Shown one piece after another: positions 15,749 to 24,387 of a stretch of 64,000 bases of DNA. A program made the translations under genes and the position numbers. Numbering within the stretch: the first letter of the stretch is position 1; each line of letters starts with the position of its first letter. Below the pieces are notes generated by a model. The model was not told the DNA's origin and made no database searches. It was given only the letters and a program-made list of their open reading frames with translations. The DNA comes from Reyranella sp. CPCC 100927. Lineage in GTDB: Bacteria > Pseudomonadota > Alphaproteobacteria > Reyranellales > Reyranellaceae. Location: assembly GCF_007859315.1 (NCBI RefSeq), contig NZ_VOHA01000004.1, forward strand, positions 434,001 through 498,000, in the 5' to 3' direction.

Positions 15749-17041
15749 ATGGCGCCGCGCGTGTCGAGCGAGTTCAGTTCCAAGGCAGCCGCGTTGCAAC
15801 GCTGGCTGCTCCAACAAGCGTTGCTGGCAACGCCGGCCGGGCGCGTCGCCAGTCATTTCGTCGATAGCCTGGTGGACATGGGCGTGCCGCTGTGGCGCGC
15901 CTCTCTCCTCACATCGACGCTGCATCCGCAGGTCGAAGGCATCGGGCTGACGTGGACACGCGACGGCCAGCGCCTGCGCCAGGAATATCAGCACGGCTCC
16001 TTCGAGCGGGTACCGAGCCTGAGCCCTGTCTACGACGCCGTCGTCGCCGCGCAAGGCCGACCGTCCGCTGATGGCACGCCGATGCAAGGTGACATCACGC
16101 CGATGACACGCTATCGCCTGGAACGCGGCGAGGGCGCGGCAAACTACGCCATCCTGGATGAGTTCCGCCGGGCCGGTGCCACCGACTATCTGTGTTTTGC
16201 GATTCCTTTCGCCATCGACGGCAATGTCCATGCGGGCGATGCCGGTGCAGTGATCACGGTACTGGTCGACCGCGCTGGCGGCTTCACCGAGAAAGAGGTC
16301 ACTGTCATCACTGACCTGATCCCGGCGCTGGGCGCCGCGTTGCGGCCGGGTGTGGATCTGGCGGCGATCCGCAGCGTGCTCGATACGTACCTGGGGCGCG
16401 ATGTTGGCCGGCGCGTGCTCGATGGCGCGATTCGGCGCGGCTCCGTCGAGGCGATCTCGGCGGCCATCGTGGTCGGTGACCTGCGGGGCTTCACGGCGCT
16501 GGCCGACGAGGTACCGCGCGAGCGCCTGGTCAGCATGCTGGACGATTATCTCGACTGCCTGGTGAGCCCGGTTGAAGAGTCCGGCGGCGAGGTGCTGAAG
16601 TTCCTGGGCGATGGCCTGCTGGCCACGTTCGCGTTCGACAACAGCGAACCCGGACCGATCTGTGCGGCGGCATTAACGGCAGCGACCGAGGCACTGCGCC
16701 GCATCGACGTGCTGAACCGCAGCCGATCTGCCGACGGCCAGCCCGTGATGACGCTCGATCTCGCCCTGCACGCAGGCGAGGTGTTGTACGGCAATGTCGG
16801 CTCGGCCCGGCGGCTCGATTTCACCATCATCGGGCCGGCGGTCAATGAATCAGCACGCCTGGAGGCACTGTGCGCCACGTTGGATGTGCCCCTGGTAGCC
16901 AGCCGCCGGTTCGTCGATCTGCTGGGCACTGCAGCAAAGTTCCGCAGCCTGGGGCCACGGGTGTTGCGCGGCGTGCGCACGCCGGTCGAGGTCTTTACGC
17001 TGGTGTCCGGCAACGTCGACGCGGGAGCCCGTAATGTCTAG
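15749..17041 (+). CDS. Class III adenylate cyclase, first tandem copy
   Basis: The 430-residue protein has an N-terminal region of about 220 residues (starting LQRWLLQQALLATPAGR) that looks GAF-like but that I cannot assign firmly, then a class III cyclase domain. The metal-binding Asp pair is in VVGDLRGFTALAD and KFLGDGLLATF; the Lys of KFLGD and the Asp in RRLDFTIIG are the pair expected for ATP rather than GTP; VNESARLEAL carries the transition-state Asn and Arg. It is therefore likely an active adenylate cyclase. No membrane segment is seen. The end overlaps the second copy by eight bases. Confidence 0.88.
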   Translation: MAPRVSSEFSSKAAALQRWLLQQALLATPAGRVASHFVDSLVDMGVPLWRASLLTSTLHPQVEGIGLTWTRDGQRLRQEYQHGSFERVPSLSPVYDAVVAAQGRPSADGTPMQGDITPMTRYRLERGEGAANYAILDEFRRAGATDYLCFAIPFAIDGNVHAGDAGAVITVLVDRAGGFTEKEVTVITDLIPALGAALRPGVDLAAIRSVLDTYLGRDVGRRVLDGAIRRGSVEAISAAIVVGDLRGFTALADEVPRERLVSMLDDYLDCLVSPVEESGGEVLKFLGDGLLATFAFDNSEPGPICAAALTAATEALRRIDVLNRSRSADGQPVMTLDLALHAGEVLYGNVGSARRLDFTIIGPAVNESARLEALCATLDVPLVASRRFVDLLGTAAKFRSLGPRVLRGVRTPVEVFTLVSGNVDAGARNV

Positions 17042-18281
17042 CGCAGCCGCCGTCACTGTCGCGACGGTGAAACACTGGCTCGTTCACCAGGCCTTGCTGG
17101 CAACGCCGGTGCCGCGGCTCGCGGCGCACTTTGCCGATAAGCTGCTGGCGCTGGGTCTGCCGCTGTGGCGCGCCCATGTCGGCGTCAACACGGTGCATCC
17201 GCAATTCGAATCCATCGGACTGACCTGGACGCGCCAGGGCAAGCGCCAGATCGAGGAGTTCGAGCACGGCTCCATGGCCAAGGTCGTCAACTCCAGCCCG
17301 TTCTATGAACCCATCACGGCGGCACAGATGCTGGCACGCTCTGCCCCCGCCGACAGCGAGGAAACCGTCATCCCGATGACGCGCTACCGGCTGGAGCGCG
17401 GCGAGGGATGGCAGTCATCTCATCTGCTGAGCGAATTCCATGCTGCCGGCGGCACCGACTACGTGTGCTTCGTCATCGTCTTCGGCAACGACGGCCGGCT
17501 GGGGGCGTTTATGTCGGGCGTCGCGGTGAGCTTCACGGGCGATCGGCCCGGCGGCTTCACTGACGAGGAGATCGCCATCTTGACCGACCTGATGCCGACC
17601 TTTGGTGCGGCGCTGCGGGTTGGCGCCGACCTCTCCAAGACGCGCACTTTGCTGGAAACCTATCTCGGCCGTGATGTCGGACGCCGGGTGTTGAGCGGCG
17701 ACGTGCGGCGCGGCTCGGTCGAGGCGATGTCAGCCGCCATCGTCGTGGGTGACCTGCGGGGCTTCACGACGTTGGCTGACGAAGTGCCGCGCGATCAGCT
17801 GGTCAGTATGCTGGACGACTACCTCGACTGCCTGGTCACGCCGGTCGAGGCCTCCAACGGTCACGTGCTGAAGTTCCTGGGTGATGGCCTGCTGGCGACG
17901 TTCGCCTTCGATGACCGCGACCCACAGGCTGTCTGTGGCGATGCGCTGGGGGCCGCGACGGCCGCCCTGCAGCGAATCGATGCGTTGAATGTACAACGCC
18001 GGCGCGATGGAAAGCCTGTCATGATGCTGGACCTCGCGTTGCACATGGGCGAGGTGCTGTACGGCAATGTCGGTTCCGACCGGCGGCTGGACTTCACCAT
18101 CGTGGGGCCGGCCGTCAACGAGGCGGCTCGGCTGGAGGCGCTCTGCACGACACTTGATGTGCCGTTGGTAGCCAGCCGCCGCTTCGTCGATGCCCTGAAA
18201 GCACCAGAGAAATTCCGCAGCCTGGGGCCGCGCGTGCTGCGCGGCGTGCGTACGCCGGTCGAGGTCTTCACGACGGTGTAG
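17034..18281 (+). CDS. Class III adenylate cyclase, second tandem copy
   Basis: This 415-residue protein is a paralogue of the gene just upstream along its full length; for example WLVHQALLATP and IGLTWTRQGKRQ match the first copy. The cyclase domain again has VVGDLRGFTTLAD, KFLGDGLLATF, RRLDFTIVG and VNEAARLEAL, so all catalytic positions are kept. The N-terminal halves differ more than the C-terminal halves, which suggests the two may sense different inputs or pair as a heterodimer. The ATG lies inside the end of the first gene. Confidence 0.88.
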   Translation: MSSAAAVTVATVKHWLVHQALLATPVPRLAAHFADKLLALGLPLWRAHVGVNTVHPQFESIGLTWTRQGKRQIEEFEHGSMAKVVNSSPFYEPITAAQMLARSAPADSEETVIPMTRYRLERGEGWQSSHLLSEFHAAGGTDYVCFVIVFGNDGRLGAFMSGVAVSFTGDRPGGFTDEEIAILTDLMPTFGAALRVGADLSKTRTLLETYLGRDVGRRVLSGDVRRGSVEAMSAAIVVGDLRGFTTLADEVPRDQLVSMLDDYLDCLVTPVEASNGHVLKFLGDGLLATFAFDDRDPQAVCGDALGAATAALQRIDALNVQRRRDGKPVMMLDLALHMGEVLYGNVGSDRRLDFTIVGPAVNEAARLEALCTTLDVPLVASRRFVDALKAPEKFRSLGPRVLRGVRTPVEVFTTV

Positions 18282-18282
18282 G

Positions 18283-19410
18283 TTACGTCACCGCCGGTAG
18301 GACCGTCTCCAGCAGCAAGGCCAGCGGCGGCGCCCACTGGTCGGGCTTGTTGTAGTTGCCGAAGGTCGTGACGACGACCAGGTCGAGGCCGGGCAGCACG
18401 TACAGGCGTTGGCCGCCGTTGCCGGCGGCGCCGATCCAGCGCTCGCGGCGCGCACCACCCGGGCCGACGGGAAACGCGCCCATGTACCAATGATAGCCGT
18501 AGCGCCTGAAGTCATCGATCCGGGCACGGTCCTGCAAGGTGGCGTTGAGCCATGACGGCGGCACGACCGGGCGCCCATCCCAGACACCGTTCTGCAGCAT
18601 CATGTGGCCGATGCGGGCTAGATCGCGCGGCGCCAGCCGCAACCCCGACGCCGCCGACGGGGTGACCTTGTCCATGCCCCGCGACCACTCGAACGTGCCG
18701 ATGCCCAACGGCGCGAACAGGGCGTCCCGGGCGAAGTCGGGCAGCGATCGGCCCGTGCCCTTGGCGATCAGTTGTCCCAGCAGCGCCGTGGCACCGCCGC
18801 TATAAGTCCAGCGTGCGCCGGGTTCGCCGACAATGGGACGCTCGAGAACGAAGCGGTAGCGATCGGGTGCCATCTCCATGGCGATCTCGCTGTTGGCTGG
18901 GCTGGTGTAGGGGATGTCCTCGTTCCACGCCGTGCCCATGGTCATGGTCAGTACATGGCCGATCGTCAGTTTCTGTCGCGCCGGATCGCTTGCCAGATCG
19001 GGATACTCGGGGAATTGCGCCAGCAGCGGTTGATCGGGTGCCGGCACTTTGCCCTGCGACAGCGCGATGCCGTAGAGCAGGCCGACGATGCTCTTGGTGA
19101 CTGAACGCAGGTCATGCAGCGTGGTCGGCCGGAATGTGACCGTGCCCAGCGGATCACCCCAGCTTTCATCGGCACCGGTCATGTAGCGCTCGAGCACCAG
19201 CTTGCCGGCCCGCGCAACAATGACGCCGTGCAGGTTGGGCAGTTTGCCGGCAGCGATGGCGGCATCCAGCCGGGCCGACAGATCGGGCGCGAAACCGGCG
19301 GCGGCAGGCGTCACGGGTGTCCAGTCGAACGGTGCCGCTTGGAGCGGACCGGCAGTCATCAGAAGGGCTCCGGTGCTGAGCAGGAACGGACGGCGATGGA
19401 AGCGACGCAT
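18283..19410 (-). CDS. Serine hydrolase of the beta-lactamase class C family, exported
   Basis: I chose the ATG at 19410 (MRRFHRRPFLLSTGALLMTAGPLQAAP), which gives a clear signal peptide and 375 residues; the longer frame adds an unlikely His-rich leader. The nucleophile motif is S-V-T-K (DLRSVTKSIVG) and the second motif is YSGG instead of YxN, as in many esterase-like or peptidase-like members. Function is probably periplasmic hydrolysis of an amide or ester, not proven beta-lactam resistance. It lies 49 bases after the GntR gene and opposite an amidase. Confidence 0.85.
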   Translation of the reverse strand: MRRFHRRPFLLSTGALLMTAGPLQAAPFDWTPVTPAAAGFAPDLSARLDAAIAAGKLPNLHGVIVARAGKLVLERYMTGADESWGDPLGTVTFRPTTLHDLRSVTKSIVGLLYGIALSQGKVPAPDQPLLAQFPEYPDLASDPARQKLTIGHVLTMTMGTAWNEDIPYTSPANSEIAMEMAPDRYRFVLERPIVGEPGARWTYSGGATALLGQLIAKGTGRSLPDFARDALFAPLGIGTFEWSRGMDKVTPSAASGLRLAPRDLARIGHMMLQNGVWDGRPVVPPSWLNATLQDRARIDDFRRYGYHWYMGAFPVGPGGARRERWIGAAGNGGQRLYVLPGLDLVVVTTFGNYNKPDQWAPPLALLLETVLPAVT

Positions 19411-19459
19411 GATGGCCTCCAGACAGTGCTCCGGTTGAGAGTGATGGTGATGGCGGTGC

Positions 19460-20293
19460 TCATCGACGGATCCCGGCATGCCGTGGCGTCACGCTCACGC
19501 GCATTTCGGAGTCCAGCACCAAGCGGCTGCTGACGGCGCCTTGCATTTTCTTGACGTAGGACTCGGCTTCGATGACATGAGCCAGCATCAGCTTGCGCAC
19601 CTTCTCCACGTCGCGTTTGCGGGCGGCATCGAGCAGGGTGCGATGGGCCGCGACATTGGTTCGGCCCATTTCGCCATAGTGCGCATGCATCGGGCTGAGG
19701 CCGAACACGACCAGGCGCCGCAGCATCTGGTTGATCATCTGGCAGGAGAAACGGAGGAACGGGTTGGGGTTGGCTGCGGCGAGGATGTCGTGGAAGTGCA
19801 GGTCTTCCTGGCGCTGTTTCAAGGCCTGGTCGACATCCGCCGCGGCGGGGGCGCATGTTTCGATGCTGGCTTCCAGCGCGACGAAGTCGCGTTTGGTCAG
19901 GTGGGGCACCGCGCCAGCCGCGAGTTCCGGCTCCAGGATACGGCGTACGGCGTAGATGTCGCCGACATCGACATCCTTGAAGAAGAGATAGTTCTGCACC
20001 AGCTGGAACGTGCGTTCGAAGGGGACTTCCACGACGGTGGCGCCGCCGGCCGGACCGGTGCTGACCGAGATAAAGCCCTGGACATCCAGCGACTTCAGCG
20101 CCTCGCGAATCGTGCCCTTGCTGACCGAGAACAGCAGCTGCAGTTCGGCTTCCTTGGGCAGCTTGTCGCCCGGCTTCAATTCACGCGTGACGATCCAGCG
20201 TTTGATTTCCTCCACCACCAGATCGCCGCGCTTGGGCGCGCGCAGGGGGTCGCCTGTCACTTTCCGTGCCTCGACCGTTCGCCTTGCCGTCAT
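19460..20293 (-). CDS. GntR family regulator, FadR/FCD type
   Basis: The 277 residues have a GntR winged helix (LKPGDKLPKEAELQLLFSVSKGTIREALKSLDVQGFISVSTGPAGGATV) and an FCD-type effector domain with the metal-binding His and Asp pattern seen in parts (VRRILEPELAAGAVPHL, HFHDILAAANPNPFLRFSC). It is divergent from the amidase gene and precedes the serine hydrolase gene on its own strand. The palindrome at 20315-20332 is the likely operator. The pair of hydrolases around it suggests control by an organic acid released from an amide. Confidence 0.9.
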   Translation of the reverse strand: MTARRTVEARKVTGDPLRAPKRGDLVVEEIKRWIVTRELKPGDKLPKEAELQLLFSVSKGTIREALKSLDVQGFISVSTGPAGGATVVEVPFERTFQLVQNYLFFKDVDVGDIYAVRRILEPELAAGAVPHLTKRDFVALEASIETCAPAAADVDQALKQRQEDLHFHDILAAANPNPFLRFSCQMINQMLRRLVVFGLSPMHAHYGEMGRTNVAAHRTLLDAARKRDVEKVRKLMLAHVIEAESYVKKMQGAVSSRLVLDSEMRVSVTPRHAGIRR

Positions 20294-20314
20294 CCACAGA
20301 TCCCGTTAGTTTCA

Positions 20315-20332
20315 TATTTATTATGATAAATA
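20315..20332. promoter_or_regulatory. Inverted repeat, likely GntR operator
   Basis: TATTTAT (20315-20321), four bases (TATG) and ATAAATA (20326-20332) form a perfect seven-base inverted repeat in the short gap between the divergent GntR and amidase genes. It stands out as AT-rich in a GC-rich setting. It would allow the regulator to control both directions. Confidence 0.55.
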
Positions 20333-20386
20333 CTAGAATTGCTGTGAAAGAGCGTCAAGCAGGCTTTGGCGCGGCAGGAGGGGTGG

Positions 20387-21766
20387 ATGAATGCTGCATT
20401 GTTGAAGCTCGACGCGGTCCAACTGGCCGCGGCCTATCGCAGGCGCGAGGTATCGCCCGTCGAAGCTGCCAGGGCCGTGCTCGAGCAAGCTGAAGCCACG
20501 CAGGCGACGCTCAACGCATTCGTCACGTTGGACCCTGTTGGCGCGATGGCGGCGGCCAGTGCGGCGGAGAGGCGATGGCGGGACGGGACGCCGCTCAGTG
20601 CCATCGATGGCGTGCCTGTTTCCATCAAGGACAACGTCTACACGGACGGCATGCCAACCCGCTTCGGTTCCAAGGCGATTGCCGAAGCGGATACGCAAGG
20701 ACCTGACAGCCCGGTCGTGGCACGCCTGCGCGAGGCTGGTGCCGTGATCTTCGGCAAGACCACGCTGCCTGACTATGCGCACAAGATCGTGACCGACAGT
20801 CCATTGACCGGCATCACGCGCAACCCGTGGGATGTCTCACGCAGCCCAGGCGGCTCCAGCGGCGGCGCGTCGGCGGCGATCGCGGCGGGCATCGGGCCGC
20901 TGGCGGTGGGCACCGACGGTGGCGGATCGATTCGCGTTCCCGCGGCATGGAGCGGCATCTACGGCTTCAAGCCCAGTTTCGGGCGTGTGCCGCATCATCC
21001 GCGCGGCGCCTTTCCGACGGTGAGCCATGTCGGTCCGATGACGCGTACCGTACGCGACGCCGCGCGCATGATGACCGTGATAGCGCGACCCGACCCGCGC
21101 GATTGGTACGCATTGCCCTATGACGGCCTGGACTACGAGGAGAACCTGACGATCGAGCTGAAGGGCAAACGCATTGCGTTCAGCCCGGATTTCGGGCTGC
21201 CATACCCGATGGAGCCGGAGGCGGCGGCGGTGATCGCCCGTGCCGTCCGGACCCTCACTGACCTGGGCATCTGCACAGAAGTCGATCAGCCCGAGGACAT
21301 CGCGGCCAGCGGCGGGATCCACGGCGTTCATTGGTGCGCGTTCTCGGCTCGATTAGCGGAGCGTCTGGGTCCGCGCGCGGCGTTGCTCGACGTCTCGATG
21401 CAGGCCCTGGTGCAGCGAGCCAAGACATTTCCGCCGGGCGCCTTCGTCGATGCCGTCGTGGCCCGCGGCGAGATCGGCAGCCGCATTCAGGGCTTCTTCG
21501 CGCGCTACGACCTGCTCGTGGGGCCGGTCATCGACCGCAGCGCGCCGGTGATCGCCGAGATCGATCCTGTCGAGCCGCCGCTGCCGTACTTTACGGGCTG
21601 GTGCAATCAGGTCGGTCTGCCGGCCGCCAGTGTTCCCTGCGGCCTCACCCGTGACGGGCTGCCCGTCGGCCTGCACATCATCGGTGGTCCCAGAGCGGAT
21701 GCCCTGGTGCTGGCCGCCAGCCACGCCTGCGAGCAGATATTCGGTCGACTGACGCTACCGATGTGA
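20387..21766 (+). CDS. Amidase (amidase signature family)
   Basis: The start is the ATG at 20387, preceded by AGGAGGGG; an upstream TTG in frame is less likely. The 459-residue protein has the full Ser-cisSer-Lys triad context: [13 protein letters not shown] (Lys near residue 84), [16 protein letters not shown] (cis-Ser) and [14 protein letters not shown] (nucleophile Ser). It hydrolyses an amide in the cytosol to an acid and ammonia or amine; the substrate is unknown. It is divergent from the GntR gene and ends at a complex hairpin element ahead of the convergent binding-protein array. Confidence 0.92.
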   Translation: MNAALLKLDAVQLAAAYRRREVSPVEAARAVLEQAEATQATLNAFVTLDPVGAMAAASAAERRWRDGTPLSAIDGVPVSIKDNVYTDGMPTRFGSKAIAEADTQGPDSPVVARLREAGAVIFGKTTLPDYAHKIVTDSPLTGITRNPWDVSRSPGGSSGGASAAIAAGIGPLAVGTDGGGSIRVPAAWSGIYGFKPSFGRVPHHPRGAFPTVSHVGPMTRTVRDAARMMTVIARPDPRDWYALPYDGLDYEENLTIELKGKRIAFSPDFGLPYPMEPEAAAVIARAVRTLTDLGICTEVDQPEDIAASGGIHGVHWCAFSARLAERLGPRAALLDVSMQALVQRAKTFPPGAFVDAVVARGEIGSRIQGFFARYDLLVGPVIDRSAPVIAEIDPVEPPLPYFTGWCNQVGLPAASVPCGLTRDGLPVGLHIIGGPRADALVLAASHACEQIFGRLTLPM

Positions 21767-21768
21767 AA

Positions 21769-21850
21769 CCTCTCCCGCAAAGCGGGAGAGGGAGGGGCTC
21801 ATCCCGACGGGTGCTACGCCCCGTCGACCTCGCCCGCGAGCGGGAGAGGT
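21769..21850. repeat. Triple-hairpin extragenic element between convergent genes
   Basis: The 88-base gap holds three stems in a row. The first is CCTCTCCCGC, loop AAA, GCGGGAGAGG (21769-21791). The second is GACGGG and CCCGTC (21806-21825) around eight bases. The third is ACCTC-CCCGC mirrored by GCGGG-GAGGT (21827-21850) with one mismatch. The first and third share the CCTC-CCCGC sequence. Such arrays are typical of dispersed extragenic palindromes and would end transcription from both sides. Whether it recurs in the genome needs a search. Confidence 0.55.
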
Positions 21851-21854
21851 GACG

Positions 21855-23048
21855 CTACTTCACCAGCGGGCAGTTGCCGTCCTTGAGCGGGCGATAGGCC
21901 TGGTCGCCGGGGACTGTGGTGATCAGCTTGTAAAGGTCGTCCTTGCTCTTGGACTCGGCCGGTGTCTTGACCTGGAACAGATGCATGTCGCGCACCAGGC
22001 GGCCATCCTCGCGCAGCTTGCCATTCTTGGTCATCATGTCGTTGACCGGTAGTTCGCGCATCTTGGCCATGACAGCCTTGGGCTCGTCGGTCCCGGCGGC
22101 CTGCACGGCCTTCAGGTAGTGCGACGTGGCGCTGTAGACACCGGCAACCGCCATGTTCGGCAGCTTGTCCTTGAGCTTGCGGAAGCGCGCGGTCCAGGCA
22201 CGGGTCTCGTCGTTGAGATCCCAGTAGAACGCCTCGGTCAGCAGCAACCCCTGCGCCACCGGGATGGTGAGCGCCTGTACGTCAGAGGCGAACACCAGAA
22301 GACCTGCCAGTTTCTGATTGCCCTTGCCGATGGCGAATTCACCGGCCTGCTTGATGGCGTTGATGGTGTCGCCGCCGGCATTGGCCAGCGCGATGATCTT
22401 GGCCTTCGATGTCTGTGCCTGCAGCAGGAACGATGAAAAGTCCTGCGTCGAAATCGGGTGTCGCACGCTGCCTACGACCTTGCCGCCAGCCGCGGTCACC
22501 ACCGAGGTGACGTCCTTCTCCAGGGCGTGACCGAAAGCATAGTCGGCCGTCAGGAAGAACCAGGTATCGTAGCCTTCCTTCACCAGCGCCGAGCCGGTGA
22601 CGTGGGCCAGTGCATAGGTGTCGAACACCCAGTGTGCGCCGGTGGCGGAGCAGGCTGGGCCGGTGAGGTCGACGGTACCGGCCGCGGTGTTGATGTCGAT
22701 CTGGCCCTTTTCCTGGGAGACCTGGCGTACCGCCAGCGCCACCGAGGAGGTATCGAGGCCTGTGATCATCTTCACGCCGTCGACGTCATACCATTTGCGC
22801 GCAATGGCGGCGCCGATATCGGCCTTGTTCTGGTGATCGGCCGATACCACCTCGATCGGCCGACCCAGCACCTTGCCGCCGATATCGTTGACCGCCAGCT
22901 GGGCGGCCTCGACCGAGCCGGCGGTGAGATCGGCATAGACGCCGGAGAAGCCATCGAGCACGCCGATCTTTAGCGGCGATTGCGCCCATGCACTGTCCAC
23001 CGACGTCGATGCCAGGGCCAGTATTGCCAAGAGATATCGTCTACGCAT
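21855..23048 (-). CDS. LIV-type ABC solute-binding protein, array copy 1 (type A)
   Basis: The start is the ATG at 23048, preceded by GGAGGG; the protein has 397 residues with a signal peptide ending near SAWAQ. It is a Peripla_BP_6-type binding protein: LKIGVLDGFSGVYADLTAG, VVSADHQNKADIGAAIARKWYD, FFLTADYAFGHALE and AGVYSATSHYLKAVQAAGT. It is the last of four closely related tandem genes. Signature residues (TGLDTSS, DTWFFL, LITTVPG) group it with copy 3 rather than its direct neighbour. It probably feeds the livGFHM transporter nearby. Ligand unknown. Confidence 0.9.
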   Translation of the reverse strand: MRRRYLLAILALASTSVDSAWAQSPLKIGVLDGFSGVYADLTAGSVEAAQLAVNDIGGKVLGRPIEVVSADHQNKADIGAAIARKWYDVDGVKMITGLDTSSVALAVRQVSQEKGQIDINTAAGTVDLTGPACSATGAHWVFDTYALAHVTGSALVKEGYDTWFFLTADYAFGHALEKDVTSVVTAAGGKVVGSVRHPISTQDFSSFLLQAQTSKAKIIALANAGGDTINAIKQAGEFAIGKGNQKLAGLLVFASDVQALTIPVAQGLLLTEAFYWDLNDETRAWTARFRKLKDKLPNMAVAGVYSATSHYLKAVQAAGTDEPKAVMAKMRELPVNDMMTKNGKLREDGRLVRDMHLFQVKTPAESKSKDDLYKLITTVPGDQAYRPLKDGNCPLVK

Positions 23049-23116
23049 TAAACCCTCCACTCAATGTGCATGCCGAGGATGCATCGAGAGCGGAGGGTTT
23101 GTTCAAATCATGACCA

Positions 23117-23143
23117 TCCCATGCCTGTCGTGCACGCATGGGA
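23117..23143 (-). terminator. Hairpin between array copies 2 and 1
   Basis: TCCCATGC (23117-23124) is mirrored by GCATGGGA (23136-23143), an eight-pair stem with an 11-base loop, 12 bases after the stop of copy 2. No T-tract follows on the minus strand, so it may stabilise the upstream message or weaken read-through rather than stop it. A stronger hairpin holds the matching place after copy 4. Confidence 0.4.
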
Positions 23144-23154
23144 CGCTATCGCGA

Positions 23155-24348
23155 TCAGTTCTTGACCAGCGGGCAGTTGCCGTCCTTGAGCGGGCGGTAG
23201 GCCTGATCGCCCGGTACCGTGGCGATCAGCTTGTAGATGTCGTCCTTGCCCTTGGACTCGGCCGGCGACTTCACCTGGAACAAGTACATGTCGCGCACCA
23301 GGCGGCCATCCTCGCGCAGCTTGCCGTTCTTGGTCATGACGTCGTTGACCGGCAGCTCGCGCATCTTGGCCATGACCGCCTTGGGCTCGTCGGTGCCGGC
23401 GGCCTGCACCGCCTTCAGGTAGTGCAGGGTGGAACTGTAGACACCCACCGTCAGCATGCTGGGCAGCTTGTCCTTGCGCTTGCGATAGCGCGCCGTCCAT
23501 GCACGGGTCTCGTCGTTGAGATCCCAGTAGAACGCTTCGGTCAGCACCAGGCCCTGGGCCACCGGCAAGGTCAGTGACTGCACGTCGGTGGCGAACACCA
23601 GCAGGCCGGCCAGTTTCTGGCCGCCCTTGACGATGCCGAATTCACCAGCCTGCTTGATCGAGTTGATGGTGTCGGCGCCGGCGTTGGCAAGGCCGATGAT
23701 CTTCGCTTTGGATGCCTGGGCCTGCAGCAGGAACGACGAGAAATCCTGGGTCGAGAGCGGGTGCCGGACGCCGCCCAGCACCTTGCCGCCGTTGCTGGTG
23801 ACGACCGACGTGACATCGCGCTCCAGCGCATGGCCGAAGGCGTAGTCGGCGGTGAGGAAGTACCAGGAGTCGCCGCCCGCCTTCACCAGCGCCGAGCCGG
23901 TGACGTGGGCCAGCGCGTAGGTGTCGTAGACCCAGTGCGCGCCGGTGGGCGAGCACGACGGGCCGGTGAGGTCGACGGACGCGGCGCCGGTGTTGATGTC
24001 GATCTTGCCTTTTTCCTGGGCAATCTTGCGCACGGCCAGCGCGACCGACGATGTCCCGATGCCGGTGATCATCTTCACGTCGTCGACGTCGTACCATTTG
24101 CGGGCGATGGCGGCGCCGACGTCGGGCTTCGTCTGGTGGTCGGCCGACAGGATCTCGATGGGACGGCCCAGAACCTTGCCGCCGAAATCATCGATCGCCA
24201 TCTGGATCGCTTCGACCTCGCCGATGGTGAGGTCGCCGTAGACGCCCGAGAATCCTTCCATGACGCCGATGCGCAGGGGGGCCTGCGCCCAGGCGGTGCT
24301 GCCGAGCAGCGCGCCCAGGACGAGGCCTGCAAAGAGGGATTTCTTCAT
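23155..24348 (-). CDS. LIV-type ABC solute-binding protein, array copy 2 (type B)
   Basis: The 397-residue protein starts MKKSLFAGLVLGALLGSTAWAQ, a clear signal peptide, with GGAGG in front of the ATG. It shares the fold and most motifs of its neighbours, including the Cys pair in PSCSPTGAHW and GNCPLVKN. Features such as DSWYFL, EKGKIDINTG, LPSMLT and LIATVPG group it with copy 4. The gene follows copy 3 after only 39 bases. It is a periplasmic receptor for a LIV-type transporter; the ligand is unknown. Confidence 0.9.
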   Translation of the reverse strand: MKKSLFAGLVLGALLGSTAWAQAPLRIGVMEGFSGVYGDLTIGEVEAIQMAIDDFGGKVLGRPIEILSADHQTKPDVGAAIARKWYDVDDVKMITGIGTSSVALAVRKIAQEKGKIDINTGAASVDLTGPSCSPTGAHWVYDTYALAHVTGSALVKAGGDSWYFLTADYAFGHALERDVTSVVTSNGGKVLGGVRHPLSTQDFSSFLLQAQASKAKIIGLANAGADTINSIKQAGEFGIVKGGQKLAGLLVFATDVQSLTLPVAQGLVLTEAFYWDLNDETRAWTARYRKRKDKLPSMLTVGVYSSTLHYLKAVQAAGTDEPKAVMAKMRELPVNDVMTKNGKLREDGRLVRDMYLFQVKSPAESKGKDDIYKLIATVPGDQAYRPLKDGNCPLVKN

Positions 24349-24387
24349 GTGTTACCTCCTAACTGTTTGATCATGTCGTTGAGCTTC

